Numbered from the stretch's first letter, positions 16,399 through 25,604 are shown. The stretch is 64,000 bases of DNA from Vibrio ulleungensis (GCF_016900875.1 NZ_JAFEUM010000009.1:62001-126000), one strand, 5' to 3'. Made by a program: numbers and translations. Notes: generated by a model not told the origin, from the sequence alone.

Positions 16399-17691
16399 CT
16401 AATCGATCACTATAAAGTCACCGAACGCTGCTCCTTCTCTTTTTGTCAGTCTAGCCCAATCGGCTTGCTGCATACGTACGTCGATGCGCAGGTTACCTTG
16501 CTCGTCATACGCTTCTTGTTGCACACACTTCATTTGAATAAACAAACTGCGATATTTACCTTGATGACTCGGTGGTATGCATAAGCTCTGGCTAACCATT
16601 TCGCTCGCTAGACGTTGAGTCAACGCGTCGAACAATAGGTCTATTCCTTCGCCTTCCATCGCCGATACCCAAACTCGGGTCGGCACACCTTCATCATTAA
16701 ACTCGATACGCGGTTTTTGGTCTTCCATGCTATCGATTTTATTCATCACCAACAAAGTCGGAACTTCATGGGCGTCAATCTCTAGCAAAACCTCGTCGAC
16801 TGCCGCGATATTCTCACGAAACCTGTCGTCACTGGCATCCACAACATGTAACAAAATGTCAGCTTCTTGCGTTTCTTGCAAGGTTGCCTTAAATGCGGCA
16901 ACCAAATCGTGCGGTAGGTGTCGGATAAATCCAACCGTGTCCGCCAAAATGGCCGGGCCCACATCGTCCAACTCAATTTTTCGAAGTGTTGGGTCCAAGG
17001 TCGCAAACAATTGGTCTGCGGCATAAACCCCTGCTTCGGTAATACGGTTGAACAGTGTTGATTTCCCCGCATTGGTATAACCTACCAAAGAAACCGTAGG
17101 AATTTCAGCTCGGTTACGAGCTCGTCTTCCCTGCTCACGTTGCTTGGCTACTCTTTCTAACCTACGCAAAATGGCCTTAATTCGATCACGCAACAAACGT
17201 CTATCGGTTTCAAGCTGAGTTTCGCCCGGCCCTCTCAGACCGATCCCGCCTTTTTGTCTTTCAAGGTGGGTCCAACCACGTATCAGTCTTGTAGATATAT
17301 GGCGTAATTGAGCTAATTCAACCTGTAATTTACCTTCGTGAGTTCGAGCGCGCTGTGCAAAGATGTCTAAAATCAGACCGGTACGGTCCAAAACTCGACA
17401 TTGCATCAGTTGTTCTAGGTTTCGTTCTTGTGCCGGTGACAACGCGTGATTGAAGATAACAATATCCGCTTCGTGTAAGCGAACCGCCTCTGCGATCTCC
17501 TGCGCTTTACCTTCTCCGACATAATATTTAACTTGCGGTGCTTGGCGACTGCCAGTCACCACTTGCAATGAATTTACCCCAGCAGAAGAGACGAGCATTT
17601 GGAACTCATTTAAGTCTTCCCACTCACCTTCTTGGGTAAAATTGATGTGAACAAGAATCGCTTGTTCACCGGATTCATAACGGTCAAACAA
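16399..17691 (-). CDS. hflX: GTPase HflX
   Basis: A ribosome-splitting GTPase used in heat and antibiotic stress. The N-terminal HflX domain contains YYVGEGKAQEIAEAV and FNHALSPAQERNLE, and a central Arg-rich helix follows. The G domain then has G1 VGYTNAGKSTLFNR, G3 ADTVGFIRHLP and G4 VMNKID. The C-terminal extension of about 65 residues is present. The start ATG at 17691 gives MFDRYESGEQAILVHINF. It lies 46 bases after hfq in the hfq-hflX-hflK-hflC order shared with E. coli. Confidence 0.96.
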   Translation of the reverse strand: MFDRYESGEQAILVHINFTQEGEWEDLNEFQMLVSSAGVNSLQVVTGSRQAPQVKYYVGEGKAQEIAEAVRLHEADIVIFNHALSPAQERNLEQLMQCRVLDRTGLILDIFAQRARTHEGKLQVELAQLRHISTRLIRGWTHLERQKGGIGLRGPGETQLETDRRLLRDRIKAILRRLERVAKQREQGRRARNRAEIPTVSLVGYTNAGKSTLFNRITEAGVYAADQLFATLDPTLRKIELDDVGPAILADTVGFIRHLPHDLVAAFKATLQETQEADILLHVVDASDDRFRENIAAVDEVLLEIDAHEVPTLLVMNKIDSMEDQKPRIEFNDEGVPTRVWVSAMEGEGIDLLFDALTQRLASEMVSQSLCIPPSHQGKYRSLFIQMKCVQQEAYDEQGNLRIDVRMQQADWARLTKREGAAFGDFIVID

Positions 17692-17737
17692 GCGATGTGT
17701 TCCTTTTTAATACAACTAGATTGTTCAAGGAGGTGCT

Positions 17738-17998
17738 TTATTCCTCGGTCTTGTCTGGGCGATCGCCACCGCGCTCGTTACTGCTGTGATGCGTGACCGC
17801 ACGAGCAGGAACAACAGTAGAAATTGCGTGTTTGTAGACCATTTGATTAACTGTGTTTTTAAGAAGAATCACGAATTGATCGAAAGACTCGATCTGACCC
17901 TGAAGTTTAATACCGTTGACCAAATAGATAGACACCGGCACACGCTCACGTCGTAGCGCGTTCAAGAATGGGTCTTGTAAAGATTGCCCCTTAGCCAT
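17738..17998 (-). CDS. hfq: RNA chaperone Hfq
   Basis: An 86-residue Sm-like protein that forms hexamers and pairs small RNAs with messages. All known contact residues are present: Q8, D9 and F42 of the proximal face, the rim arginines R16, R17 and R19, and the YKH motif at 55-57. The C-terminal tail is short (about 20 residues) and charged, ending DRPDKTEE, against about 38 in E. coli; this is usual for vibrios. It has an AAGGAA ribosome-binding site. It follows miaA by about 150 bases, room for a promoter of its own. Confidence 0.98.
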   Translation of the reverse strand: MAKGQSLQDPFLNALRRERVPVSIYLVNGIKLQGQIESFDQFVILLKNTVNQMVYKHAISTVVPARAVTHHSSNERGGDRPDKTEE

Positions 17999-18147
17999 TG
18001 TTATTTTCCTTATTTGTTTGTAATAGTTTTAATTTAGCTAGTGGTTGTAAGCATTTAGCGCAAATTTTGCACCCGAGCTAAACAGTAAATACCTCTTTAA
18101 GTACTACTTCCATGCAGAGGTTATTCAAATAATCACTCAAAAAGTGA

Positions 18148-19080
18148 TCAAGTGTTAGATATTACGGCATTTGACAACGTTTCTAAAGCAAGATCTGTGT
18201 GATCACTATCAAGCCACGTCAGATCCTTCCACGATCGCAACCATGTAATCTGTCGTTTGGCTAATTGTCTAGTGGCACATACGCCTTTAAAAACGGCCTC
18301 ATCCAATGAAATGTCACCGTCGAGGTGCTCCCACATTTGACGATAGCCCACACAGCGAATAGAGGGCAAGTCTTTGTGCAAGTCTTTACGCACAAATAAC
18401 TTTTCGACTTCTTGCTTAAACCCAGCCGCCATCATTTTTTCAAAACGTTGCTCTATTCTGTCATGTAGTACAGAGCGCTCTTTAGGCGCAATCGCAAACT
18501 GTTTTACACGGTAAGGGATTGGTTCTCCCTTTTGAGCGGTTAGCTCAGTCAAGCTTTTGCCGGTAATTCGATACACTTCAAGAGCCCGGGAAAGGCGTTG
18601 TGGATCGTTAGGGTGAATTCGTTTTGCCGAAACCGGATCGATGCTGGCGAGCTGTTCATGCATTGCATCCCAACCTAATTGTTGTGCCTGAGCTTCTATC
18701 TCTGCTCGAATAGTTGGATTCGCGGCGGGCAGCGGCGATAGACCTTCTATCAGCGCTTTGTAATACAACATCGTGCCCCCGACTAATAACGGGATTTTTC
18801 CTTGCTTCACGATCTCATCCATCTCTCGAAGAGCATCGCGACGAAAGTCTGCAGCGGAATAAGATTCGGCAGGATCTAATATGTCGATCAATCGATGAGG
18901 CGCTAATTCTAATTCCCAGGGCTCTGGTTTTGCCGTGCCAATGTCCATACCACGGTAGATCAGAGCTGAATCAACACTAATAATCTCTACAGGAAATTTT
19001 TGACGTAATTTGATTGCAAGATCCGTTTTACCGGATGCGGTTGGGCCCATTAAAAAGAGCGCCAAGGGCTGTTGAGTCAT
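18148..19080 (-). CDS. miaA: tRNA dimethylallyltransferase MiaA
   Basis: The product transfers a dimethylallyl group to A37 of tRNAs that read codons starting with U. The P-loop FLMGPTASGKTDLAI, the catalytic-region motif ISVDSALIYRGMDIGTAKP, and QRLSRALEVYRITGKSL near residue 160 mark it as MiaA. I chose the ATG at 19080; a GTG two codons upstream is also in frame. It starts just after mutL ends, so the two are probably co-transcribed. The length of 310 residues is typical. In E. coli miaA helps control RpoS and Hfq-linked regulation. Confidence 0.96.
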   Translation of the reverse strand: MTQQPLALFLMGPTASGKTDLAIKLRQKFPVEIISVDSALIYRGMDIGTAKPEPWELELAPHRLIDILDPAESYSAADFRRDALREMDEIVKQGKIPLLVGGTMLYYKALIEGLSPLPAANPTIRAEIEAQAQQLGWDAMHEQLASIDPVSAKRIHPNDPQRLSRALEVYRITGKSLTELTAQKGEPIPYRVKQFAIAPKERSVLHDRIEQRFEKMMAAGFKQEVEKLFVRKDLHKDLPSIRCVGYRQMWEHLDGDISLDEAVFKGVCATRQLAKRQITWLRSWKDLTWLDSDHTDLALETLSNAVISNT

Positions 19081-19090
19081 GATCACTTAT

Positions 19091-21052
19091 CTACTTTGCA
19101 TTAAACGCCGCAATGGTAGCGGAAAAGTCCACCAGCTGTAACAGGCGCGAGTCATTTAACGGCAACTTTTCTTGCCAAAGGTTTTCGGCTTCAGCAAGTA
19201 ACTGCACCGCTTGAGATAAAGTATAGCTCGGCTTAACCAATACAGCTTGATGGGCTAACCAGCCGGTAAGTGATTTTAGGTCATTCTGCCCCGCTTGATC
19301 ATCCAGCCACCCTCCTAACGCAGACATAACATCCGTCAAATTCTTTTCCCTGAGCGGTCCTGGCACGGCCATAATCATGATAGACGATGCTGAAAACTTA
19401 AACTGAAATCCAAGCTGTGATAGCTCGTTTTCATGTGTTTGAATGCCCGCAACGGTTGATTGCTCTAGCCCTATCTTAAGTGGGATAAGTAAGGGTTGAG
19501 GTTTAGGTGATTGAGCTGTTACGCCGCCACCAAGTTGTGAATAGCTTCTAAGCCATTCTAAGTAGTGAAGGTTCACCAACCCGGCTTTATCGGCCAGCAT
19601 CACCAACAGATACACCTCTTCGACAATGGCAATCGACTTATCGATTCGCAGTGCAGATAGCGGTAGCGACGGGCTAGGCGCTGCGTCCACAACACCTTCC
19701 ACAGTATTAGACACTGCGCCATTGGTGATTGTTTGCGACGGTAAAGGTGTCATAAGGGCGCTGTATGCTTCTTGATAAGCCTTGGACACCACAGGCTGAG
19801 AGCCTGTATTTGGTTTTGAAGAAGACGTTTTATTTGTCAGTTGCCCTTTACTTGGCTCTGTTGCTTTTTGCCACTGAGTTCCTGTGGCACTATCACTTAT
19901 CCTGCGCTCTGAACCCTCATGCACCTGATTAGGGTACGATGGATAAGAAGGTTGAGTTTTTTTCGCTGCAACAGATTCATGTTCTTCTTGAACGTTACTT
20001 TCTGTATCCACTTGATGGAACGCTGAAGCCGTTTTTGGAGTGACATCGACATGGTCGGCTTGTTGCAGAGCATCTGACAACCCTTGATAAATGAAATCGT
20101 GCACCAATCGTGCTTGATGAAAACGCACTTCATGTTTCGCTGGATGAACATTCACATCAACTTGTGAAGGATCGAGTTCTATATACAGAACAAACGTGGC
20201 GTATTGTTCTGGGGACAGTGCTCGCTCATAACTTTGGCGTATCGCATGATTGATGAGTTTATCCTTCATCATTCGACCATTCACGTAGCAATACTGAAAA
20301 TCGTTAGTGAGTCTCGCGCCCTCAGGTGCCGTGATCCATCCATGTAGCCTTAAGCCTTGATGCTCAACTTCTACATTGACCATATGACGGACAAAGGCAT
20401 TGCCGCATACGGCTTGAATGCGCTTTTCTGTTTGCTGTGCATTCTTGGCCGCACGATACTGACGGACCATTTTGCCGTTATGTCGAAGCATAATAGTCAC
20501 ATCCAATCGACTTAATGCAATTCGCTTAAGCAGTTCGTCAATGTGCGAAAATTCTGTTTTGTCTGTTCTTAGAAACTTTTTCCGAGCCGGTGTGTTGAAG
20601 AAGAGGTCAGCGACTTCAACTGTCGTGCCTTTGGGGTGCGCCGCTGGATCCAACTTCACCGCCATTTCTCGGCCTTCTGCATACGCAGACCACGCTTCAC
20701 TTTGCGTCGCCGTCCGTGAGGTTAGCGTTAAACGTGAGACCGAACTTATACTAGCTAGGGCCTCGCCACGAAAACCTAAACTACTGATGGCTTCAAGATC
20801 GTCCAGTGAGTCAATTTTCGACGTTGCATGGCGACTTAAGGCGAGTGATAACTCCTGTTTATTGATGCCACTGCCATTATCACGAATTCGAATGAGCTTA
20901 CTACCGCCCTTAGACAAGTCGATTTCAATCTTGGTGGCTCCAGCGTCCAAACTGTTTTCGACCAACTCTTTCACTACCGATGCAGGTCTTTCTACCACTT
21001 CACCTGCAGCAATTTGGTTGGCCAAGCGAGCTGGCAAGATTTTGATTGTCAT
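19091..21052 (-). CDS. mutL: DNA mismatch repair protein MutL
   Basis: A GHKL ATPase that links MutS recognition to MutH and UvrD. The N-terminal ATPase domain has motif I VVKELVENSLDAGATKIEID, then RDNGSGI and GFRGEALASISSV. It is followed by the transducer domain (about 205-335), a long Gln/Ser/Thr-rich linker (about 340-450) and a C-terminal dimerisation domain. The endonuclease motif DQHA-x2-E-x4-E is absent, as expected in bacteria that use MutH. At 653 residues it is longer than E. coli MutL (615), mainly because of the linker. One base separates it from amiB. Confidence 0.96.
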   Translation of the reverse strand: MTIKILPARLANQIAAGEVVERPASVVKELVENSLDAGATKIEIDLSKGGSKLIRIRDNGSGINKQELSLALSRHATSKIDSLDDLEAISSLGFRGEALASISSVSRLTLTSRTATQSEAWSAYAEGREMAVKLDPAAHPKGTTVEVADLFFNTPARKKFLRTDKTEFSHIDELLKRIALSRLDVTIMLRHNGKMVRQYRAAKNAQQTEKRIQAVCGNAFVRHMVNVEVEHQGLRLHGWITAPEGARLTNDFQYCYVNGRMMKDKLINHAIRQSYERALSPEQYATFVLYIELDPSQVDVNVHPAKHEVRFHQARLVHDFIYQGLSDALQQADHVDVTPKTASAFHQVDTESNVQEEHESVAAKKTQPSYPSYPNQVHEGSERRISDSATGTQWQKATEPSKGQLTNKTSSSKPNTGSQPVVSKAYQEAYSALMTPLPSQTITNGAVSNTVEGVVDAAPSPSLPLSALRIDKSIAIVEEVYLLVMLADKAGLVNLHYLEWLRSYSQLGGGVTAQSPKPQPLLIPLKIGLEQSTVAGIQTHENELSQLGFQFKFSASSIMIMAVPGPLREKNLTDVMSALGGWLDDQAGQNDLKSLTGWLAHQAVLVKPSYTLSQAVQLLAEAENLWQEKLPLNDSRLLQLVDFSATIAAFNAK

Positions 21053-21053
21053 A

Positions 21054-22760
21054 TTATTTATTTGGGATCACTAGTTTTTGGCCTATAGCCAGCTCATCGG
21101 AACGAAGGTTATTCGCGCTGCGAACCGCGCTGATGGTCACGCCATACTTGGACGCGATCTTACCTAAGTATTCACCTCTAGCCACCGTATGGTAGCGGAC
21201 GGGTTTGTCCACCAGCTTAACCGTCACCTTCAACTTTTGGCCAACTCTAACGGTATCGCTTCTTAGGTTGTTTTCTCGCTTAATAGCCGCTACCGACACT
21301 TTATACTTCTGAGCAATGCTTCCCAAGTACTCGCCTGACTTAACCACGTGTGTCAGTGTTTCCGTTTCGACTGGTTTCAACGAACTTTGACTTGACGTGC
21401 TGCCTGAAGGGAGTGTCAATTTTTGCCCTACGCGTATTGTTGAGCTTTTCAAATTGTTCTCTCGTTGAAGCGCACTGGTCGTCGTTCCGTAGCGACTGGC
21501 AATGACAGACAAAGACTCACCACTTTTTACTGTATGGTAGGTGGGCGCTGCGCTTTGAATTGGTGACACGCCTTCGGGTGGGTTTTGCTTTAAGTAAGTA
21601 ATAACCGCATCCGCTAGTGCTTTGGCCAACTTGTCTTGATGAGAGCGCTGAAACAGCAGTTTCTCTTCAGTTGGATTGGAGATGAAGCCAGTCTCAACAA
21701 GTACAGACGGGATCTGAGGTGAGCGAAGCACAGCCAAACTGGTATTTACCGGTTTGGTTTTGTGCAGCTTTGCGACTTTTCCCATCTCTTTAAGAATTTC
21801 TTCTGCCAGCTTATAGCCTTCTTTTTGAGAATAACTAAATTTGAGGTCTAGCAATGTTTGGTTGACATTTTTATCGTCATTATTGATTACAGTGGCTGAA
21901 CCACCCAATAACTCTGATTGTCTTTCGCTATTCTCAATCCAACGGGATATTTCTGTATTGGCGCGGCGAGTGTTAAGAACAAACACCGAGCCGCCTCTTG
22001 GCTGTGGACTGGTAAATGCGTCAGCGTGGATCGATATAAGTAGATGGGCGTTGTTTTCTCGAGCGAGTGCTACTCTACGATTCAAGTTAACAAAATAGTC
22101 GCCGTTACGCGTTAGACGCGCTTTCACGCCATCGACAGCATTTAAGCGTTGTTCTAACTTACGAGAGATCGCTAAAGTCGCGTTCTTTTCATACTTTTTA
22201 GTTGGACCAATTGATCCTGGATCTTCCCCACCGTGCCCTGGGTCGATGACTATCAATACATCTTTAGCTCGAGTGACTGGAGCTGACGCCACTTGAGCGG
22301 ATGTTGAAGTGGAACTTGATGTTGGTGCCACAGCCGTCTCAGCACCATGAGGCAAATCAATCACTAAGCGATGTCCTTTTTGTCCATCTGGCGTCGGTGC
22401 TAGCGTAAACAATTTAGGAGTGACTTTTGACTTTAACTCAAACACGAGTCGATAGCTGGACGATTCTGGTGGCGTACTTTTGCGAATTTTACTTAGAACA
22501 GGGCTATCTTTGACCTCAACGGGCAGTGAAGCTTGGTTGGTGCTCTTTTTTACATCTATTACCAAGCGATCGGGAGAGGTAAGGCTAAAATAGCTGTACT
22601 CTGGCACCGCTTGAGTATCCATTACAATCCGAGTTTCACTGGGAGATGTCCACACCCGAAATTGCTCAATGCTATTCCCTTGAGCTGTAACCGAAACAAG
22701 CAGCGTCACAACGCCAAACAAGGCAGTGCAAACTTTTCTCATCCATGACGTCATTTTCAT
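21054..22760 (-). CDS. amiB: N-acetylmuramoyl-L-alanine amidase AmiB with three LysM repeats
   Basis: A periplasmic septal amidase that cuts stem peptides from glycan during cell separation. A signal peptide (1-28) is followed by an AMIN domain (about 30-135) and an Amidase_3 domain (about 166-390) with zinc ligands H176, E191 and H245 and catalytic E356 (VLVETGFISN). Three LysM motifs near 407-452, 468-512 and 521-567 follow. E. coli AmiB lacks LysM; a LysM-bearing form is usual in vibrios. It overlaps tsaE by four bases. Its likely activator, EnvC, is encoded at 36100 in this window. Confidence 0.95.
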   Translation of the reverse strand: MKMTSWMRKVCTALFGVVTLLVSVTAQGNSIEQFRVWTSPSETRIVMDTQAVPEYSYFSLTSPDRLVIDVKKSTNQASLPVEVKDSPVLSKIRKSTPPESSSYRLVFELKSKVTPKLFTLAPTPDGQKGHRLVIDLPHGAETAVAPTSSSTSTSAQVASAPVTRAKDVLIVIDPGHGGEDPGSIGPTKKYEKNATLAISRKLEQRLNAVDGVKARLTRNGDYFVNLNRRVALARENNAHLLISIHADAFTSPQPRGGSVFVLNTRRANTEISRWIENSERQSELLGGSATVINNDDKNVNQTLLDLKFSYSQKEGYKLAEEILKEMGKVAKLHKTKPVNTSLAVLRSPQIPSVLVETGFISNPTEEKLLFQRSHQDKLAKALADAVITYLKQNPPEGVSPIQSAAPTYHTVKSGESLSVIASRYGTTTSALQRENNLKSSTIRVGQKLTLPSGSTSSQSSLKPVETETLTHVVKSGEYLGSIAQKYKVSVAAIKRENNLRSDTVRVGQKLKVTVKLVDKPVRYHTVARGEYLGKIASKYGVTISAVRSANNLRSDELAIGQKLVIPNK

Positions 22761-23212
22761 AATTGTTTTAGTAATTCCTGTCCGTATTCGGTATTTGCCG
22801 ACACTTCAACAATTCTCTGTTGTTGTTGATAGGTAAGCGTTACATCCAAGTCTGCTTGAGGTAATAATCCTTCGCCTTTTTCTGGCCATTCAACCAGACA
22901 AATCGCATCGTCACTGAAATAATCACGAATACCCATATATTCAAGCTCTTCAGGGTCCGCTAAGCGATATAGGTCAAAGTGGAATACTTGGAATGTGGCA
23001 AGGTGATAAGGCTCCACTAACGTGTATGTTGGACTTTTAACATTACCTTCGTGACCAAGTGACTGAATAAATCCCCGACTTAGCGTAGTTTTACCTGCGC
23101 CCAAATCACCATGCAAATATATGGTGGTTTGCTGCTTACATAAATGTGCGATACGCGCACCAAAATCGACGGTTGCATTAGCATCGGTTAAAACAAATTG
23201 AGCAGAAGGCAT
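22757..23212 (-). CDS. tsaE: tRNA t6A37 biosynthesis ATPase TsaE
   Basis: A 151-residue P-loop ATPase that works with TsaB, TsaC and TsaD to add threonylcarbamoyl to A37 of ANN-decoding tRNAs. Walker A is GDLGAGKTTLSRG (residues 35-47). The family motifs VKSPTYTLVEPY and FHFDLYRLADPEELEYMGI follow, and then VEWPEKGEG. It opens the long leftward cluster and overlaps amiB by four bases. In E. coli nnr precedes it; here queG is directly divergent. Confidence 0.96.
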   Translation of the reverse strand: MPSAQFVLTDANATVDFGARIAHLCKQQTTIYLHGDLGAGKTTLSRGFIQSLGHEGNVKSPTYTLVEPYHLATFQVFHFDLYRLADPEELEYMGIRDYFSDDAICLVEWPEKGEGLLPQADLDVTLTYQQQQRIVEVSANTEYGQELLKQL

Positions 23213-23386
23213 AGTGGACTCTTAGTTTTTTCTTAATTAACTATATAAAAATCGAAACTGAGGGAATAGTATTCAGATCTGAATATGAGAGACAAGAAGA
23301 AATTTGCCTAAACCGCTGCAAATAGGCTCTTTTTTACCAATTCTTAACCCCGACTACACTTAAACATAAGCACATTGGATAATTTG

Positions 23387-24502
23387 ATGAATATGGACCT
23401 GCAAAAACTGGCCGAAATGATTAAACAATGGGGGCTAGAATTAGGTTTTCAGCAAGTCGGCATCACCGATGTTGACCTCTCACAACATGAAGCCTATCTG
23501 CAATCATGGCTTGATAATGGCTACCACGGTGACATGGAGTGGATGGCTCGTCACGGTATGATGCGAGCAAGACCCGGAGAACTTCATCAAGGTACCGTTC
23601 GTGCGATTTGTGTCAGAATGGACTATTTACCTGAAGACGCGCAATTTGCTAGTAACCTTCGAGATACCTCAAACGGATATATCAGTCGTTATGCTCTAGG
23701 ACGTGACTATCACAAACTCATTAGAAAAAAGTTAAGTCAGCTTGGTAAACAGATCGAAGCCCACTTTGAGGGTGCTGACTTTCGTCCTTTTGTCGATTCA
23801 GCCCCAATTCTAGAACGTCCTTTGGCTCAAAAAGCTGGATTAGGTTGGACAGGGAAGCACTCCCTGTTGATCAACCCCGATTCAGGCTCATGGTTTTTCC
23901 TCGGAGAGTTACTGGTTAACCTCCCTTTACCAACAGATGAGCAAATCGACGAGCAGTGTGGAAAATGCCGTTCCTGCATTACCAGTTGCCCAACAGATGC
24001 GATTGTTGACGACAATATCGTTGATGCACGCCGATGTATTTCTTATCTAACCATCGAATATGAAGGTGTCATTCCTGAAGAGTTTCGAGCTGCGATGGGT
24101 AATCGCATTTACGGTTGCGACGACTGCCAATTAGTTTGTCCTTACAACCGTGAATCCCCACTATCCGAGCAAGCAGATTTCCAACGAAAAAGTGTATTTA
24201 ACAATAGCGACTTGGTTCACTTACTTAAGTGGGACGAACCGACATTTCTCGACAACTTACAGGGTTCAGCTATTCGCCGTATTGGTCACAAGCAGTGGCG
24301 TAGAAATCTCATCATTGCGATGGGTAATGCACCATTCTCTCATGCCATCGTTGAGGCACTGACCTCAATACAAGGTATTGACCCATTATGGGACGCGCAT
24401 ATTGAATGGGCGCTTGCACGTCAAAAAGAGCAAGCTCAACCAAACGGCAAACAACAACGCCTGATCCGTATAATAGAAAAGGGCTTACCTAGAGATGCTT
24501 AA
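23387..24502 (+). CDS. queG: Epoxyqueuosine reductase QueG
   Basis: The cobalamin-dependent enzyme for the last step of queuosine formation in tRNAs with GUN anticodons. The N-terminal cobalamin-binding part includes ISRYALGRDYHK and FVDSAPILERPLAQKAGLGW. Two [4Fe-4S] motifs follow: CGKCRSCITSCPT near residue 188 and YGCDDCQLVCPYN near 242. A C-terminal HEAT-like region ends the protein. The start is uncertain: TTG 23375, ATG 23387 and ATG 23393 are in frame; I chose 23387. It is divergent from tsaE. Confidence 0.94.
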   Translation: MNMDLQKLAEMIKQWGLELGFQQVGITDVDLSQHEAYLQSWLDNGYHGDMEWMARHGMMRARPGELHQGTVRAICVRMDYLPEDAQFASNLRDTSNGYISRYALGRDYHKLIRKKLSQLGKQIEAHFEGADFRPFVDSAPILERPLAQKAGLGWTGKHSLLINPDSGSWFFLGELLVNLPLPTDEQIDEQCGKCRSCITSCPTDAIVDDNIVDARRCISYLTIEYEGVIPEEFRAAMGNRIYGCDDCQLVCPYNRESPLSEQADFQRKSVFNNSDLVHLLKWDEPTFLDNLQGSAIRRIGHKQWRRNLIIAMGNAPFSHAIVEALTSIQGIDPLWDAHIEWALARQKEQAQPNGKQQRLIRIIEKGLPRDA

Positions 24503-25018
24503 AGTGTATTTAAAGCCAAAACTTCAATTATCTAATTTTTGTTACTGATTAGTAAAAATGTTTGACGAAGTTCGCATTTTTTTGGATGTGGAAAAAAATC
24601 CATCTTTGGATTGAGCCGATCATCCCCCAAAAAGTTAAGCACAGCCATATAAAATGATTAAGATCAATAAATAACTAGCTTTTGATCCCGCCGCAAGACT
24701 AACCGATCTCCGCCATGAGATTAATAGCGATAAAAAACAATCAGTTACAAAGAGCTGCTGTTTTTTGATCCATTGAAAAATTGAGGGATTACGAAAAAGA
24801 TCACAGGAATCGGTGCGGAAATTATATTTACCCACCAACTTATCCACAAGTCATGGTTTGTGGATAACTCTGTTACTAACACAAACAAATCTCGTGTAAG
24901 CGGCATTGTGCTTATTTGGGAGAAATTGAGGCTAAGTATATTGCTTTAAGTTAAGCGCCTAAAATTTGCTTCTGTGAATAATTCAGGCAAAAATAGCTAA
25001 CAGCAATGAAAGAGCAGA
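24503..25018. other. Gene-free region with DnaA boxes and clustered GATC sites (datA-like candidate)
   Basis: This 516-base AT-rich gap holds no credible gene. Four 9-mers fit the DnaA-box consensus TTWTNCACA: 24587-24595 (reverse strand, TTTTCCACA), 24840-24848 (forward, perfect TTATCCACA), 24859-24867 (reverse, perfect TTATCCACA) and 24973-24981 (reverse, TTATTCACA). Six GATC sites fall at 24618, 24662, 24684, 24705, 24767 and 24799, in only 185 bases. The location, between queG and the tRNA-Gly genes, is that of datA in E. coli, which titrates DnaA and promotes hydrolysis of its ATP. A weak IHF-like site (two mismatches) begins at 24662. Function here is inferred. Confidence 0.55.
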
Positions 25019-25054
25019 AAAAAAGACCACAAACTAATTTGTGGTCTTTTTTTA
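25019..25054 (-). terminator. Terminator of the tRNA array
   Basis: A 13-bp perfect stem (25021-25033 with 25038-25050) and CTAA loop carry A- and T-tracts on both sides, so it can work in either direction. It lies six bases past the last tRNA-Gly. Confidence 0.9.
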
Positions 25055-25059
25055 TATTT

Positions 25060-25135
25060 TGGAGCGACACACGAGGTTCGAACTCGTGACCTCAACCTTG
25101 GCAAGGTTGCGCTCTACCAACTGAGCTAGTGTCGC
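25060..25135 (-). tRNA. tRNA-Gly (GCC), copy 1
   Basis: A 76-base cloverleaf with encoded CCA. The acceptor GCGACAC pairs with GTGTCGC, the D-arm is AGCTCAGTTGGTAGAGC, the anticodon loop CTTGCCA gives GCC, and the T-loop is TTCGAAC. It is the last gene of the array before the terminator. Confidence 0.97.
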
Positions 25136-25171
25136 ATCGGAAGCCGTTTATCAACGGTTTCGTATAGAATG

Positions 25172-25256
25172 TGGTTGCGCGAGCTGGATTTGAACCGGGC
25201 GGCGCACCCGTCAACGGCCTGAGGGTTATGAAAACCTCATCCATTGAACTTAAAAG
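25172..25256 (-). pseudogene. Degenerate tRNA-fMet relic, copy 1
   Basis: The 3' part resembles the neighbouring tRNA-fMet: CATAACCC, then GGCCGTTG, then GGTTCAAATCCAGC and CGCAACCA. About 16 extra bases (ACGGGTGCGCCGCCC) sit before the T-loop, and the 5' half does not pair with the 3' acceptor strand. It cannot form a normal cloverleaf, so it is probably a relic that is co-transcribed as spacer. Confidence 0.7.
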
Positions 25257-25333
<77 letters not shown>

Positions 25334-25371
25334 TCCGTGTCATCATTAAAGCTGATGATGGCTTTTTTATT

Positions 25372-25434
25372 TGGAGCGACGCGAATAGCTTGGAAACAAG
25401 GTTTCTCGTGTGCTTTCGCGGCAATCCTAAATTT
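25372..25434 (-). repeat. tRNA-Gly tail repeat 1
   Basis: A 63-base unit that ends, in the direction of transcription, in GTCGCTCCA, a copy of the 3' end of tRNA-Gly. Inside it is a T-arm-like hairpin. It is tandem with 25435-25497 and directly follows that unit in the transcript of tRNA-Gly copy 2. Confidence 0.8.
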
Positions 25435-25497
25435 TGGAGCGACGCGACCAGCATGGGCACGAGGTTCCTCGTGTGCTTTCGCGGCAATCCTAAAATT
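25435..25497 (-). repeat. tRNA-Gly tail repeat 2
   Basis: A 63-base unit directly abutting the CCA end of tRNA-Gly copy 2. It contains the palindrome CACGAGGTTCCTCGTG, which resembles a T-arm with a shrunken loop, and ends in GTCGCTCCA like the tRNA. Confidence 0.8.
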
Positions 25498-25573
25498 TGG
25501 AGCGACACACGAGGTTCGAACTCGTGACCTCAACCTTGGCAAGGTTGCGCTCTACCAACTGAGCTAGTGTCGC
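25498..25573 (-). tRNA. tRNA-Gly (GCC), copy 2
   Basis: Identical by eye to copy 1 over 76 bases, including the GCC anticodon and encoded CCA. Two 63-base tail repeats follow it in the transcript. Confidence 0.97.
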
Positions 25574-25604
25574 ATAGAACCCGTTTTTCAACGTGTTCTT
25601 AAAT

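Noticed and set aside
19091..21052. MutL as an endonuclease
   Set aside because: The DQHA-x2-E-x4-E motif is absent from the C-terminal domain, as in MutH-dependent bacteria.
24587..24981. DnaA boxes read as a replication origin
   Set aside because: Only four boxes are present, there is no clear AT-rich 13-mer array, and mnmG/dnaA-type origin neighbours are missing. The chromosome I origin of vibrios lies near mnmG. A datA-like role fits better.
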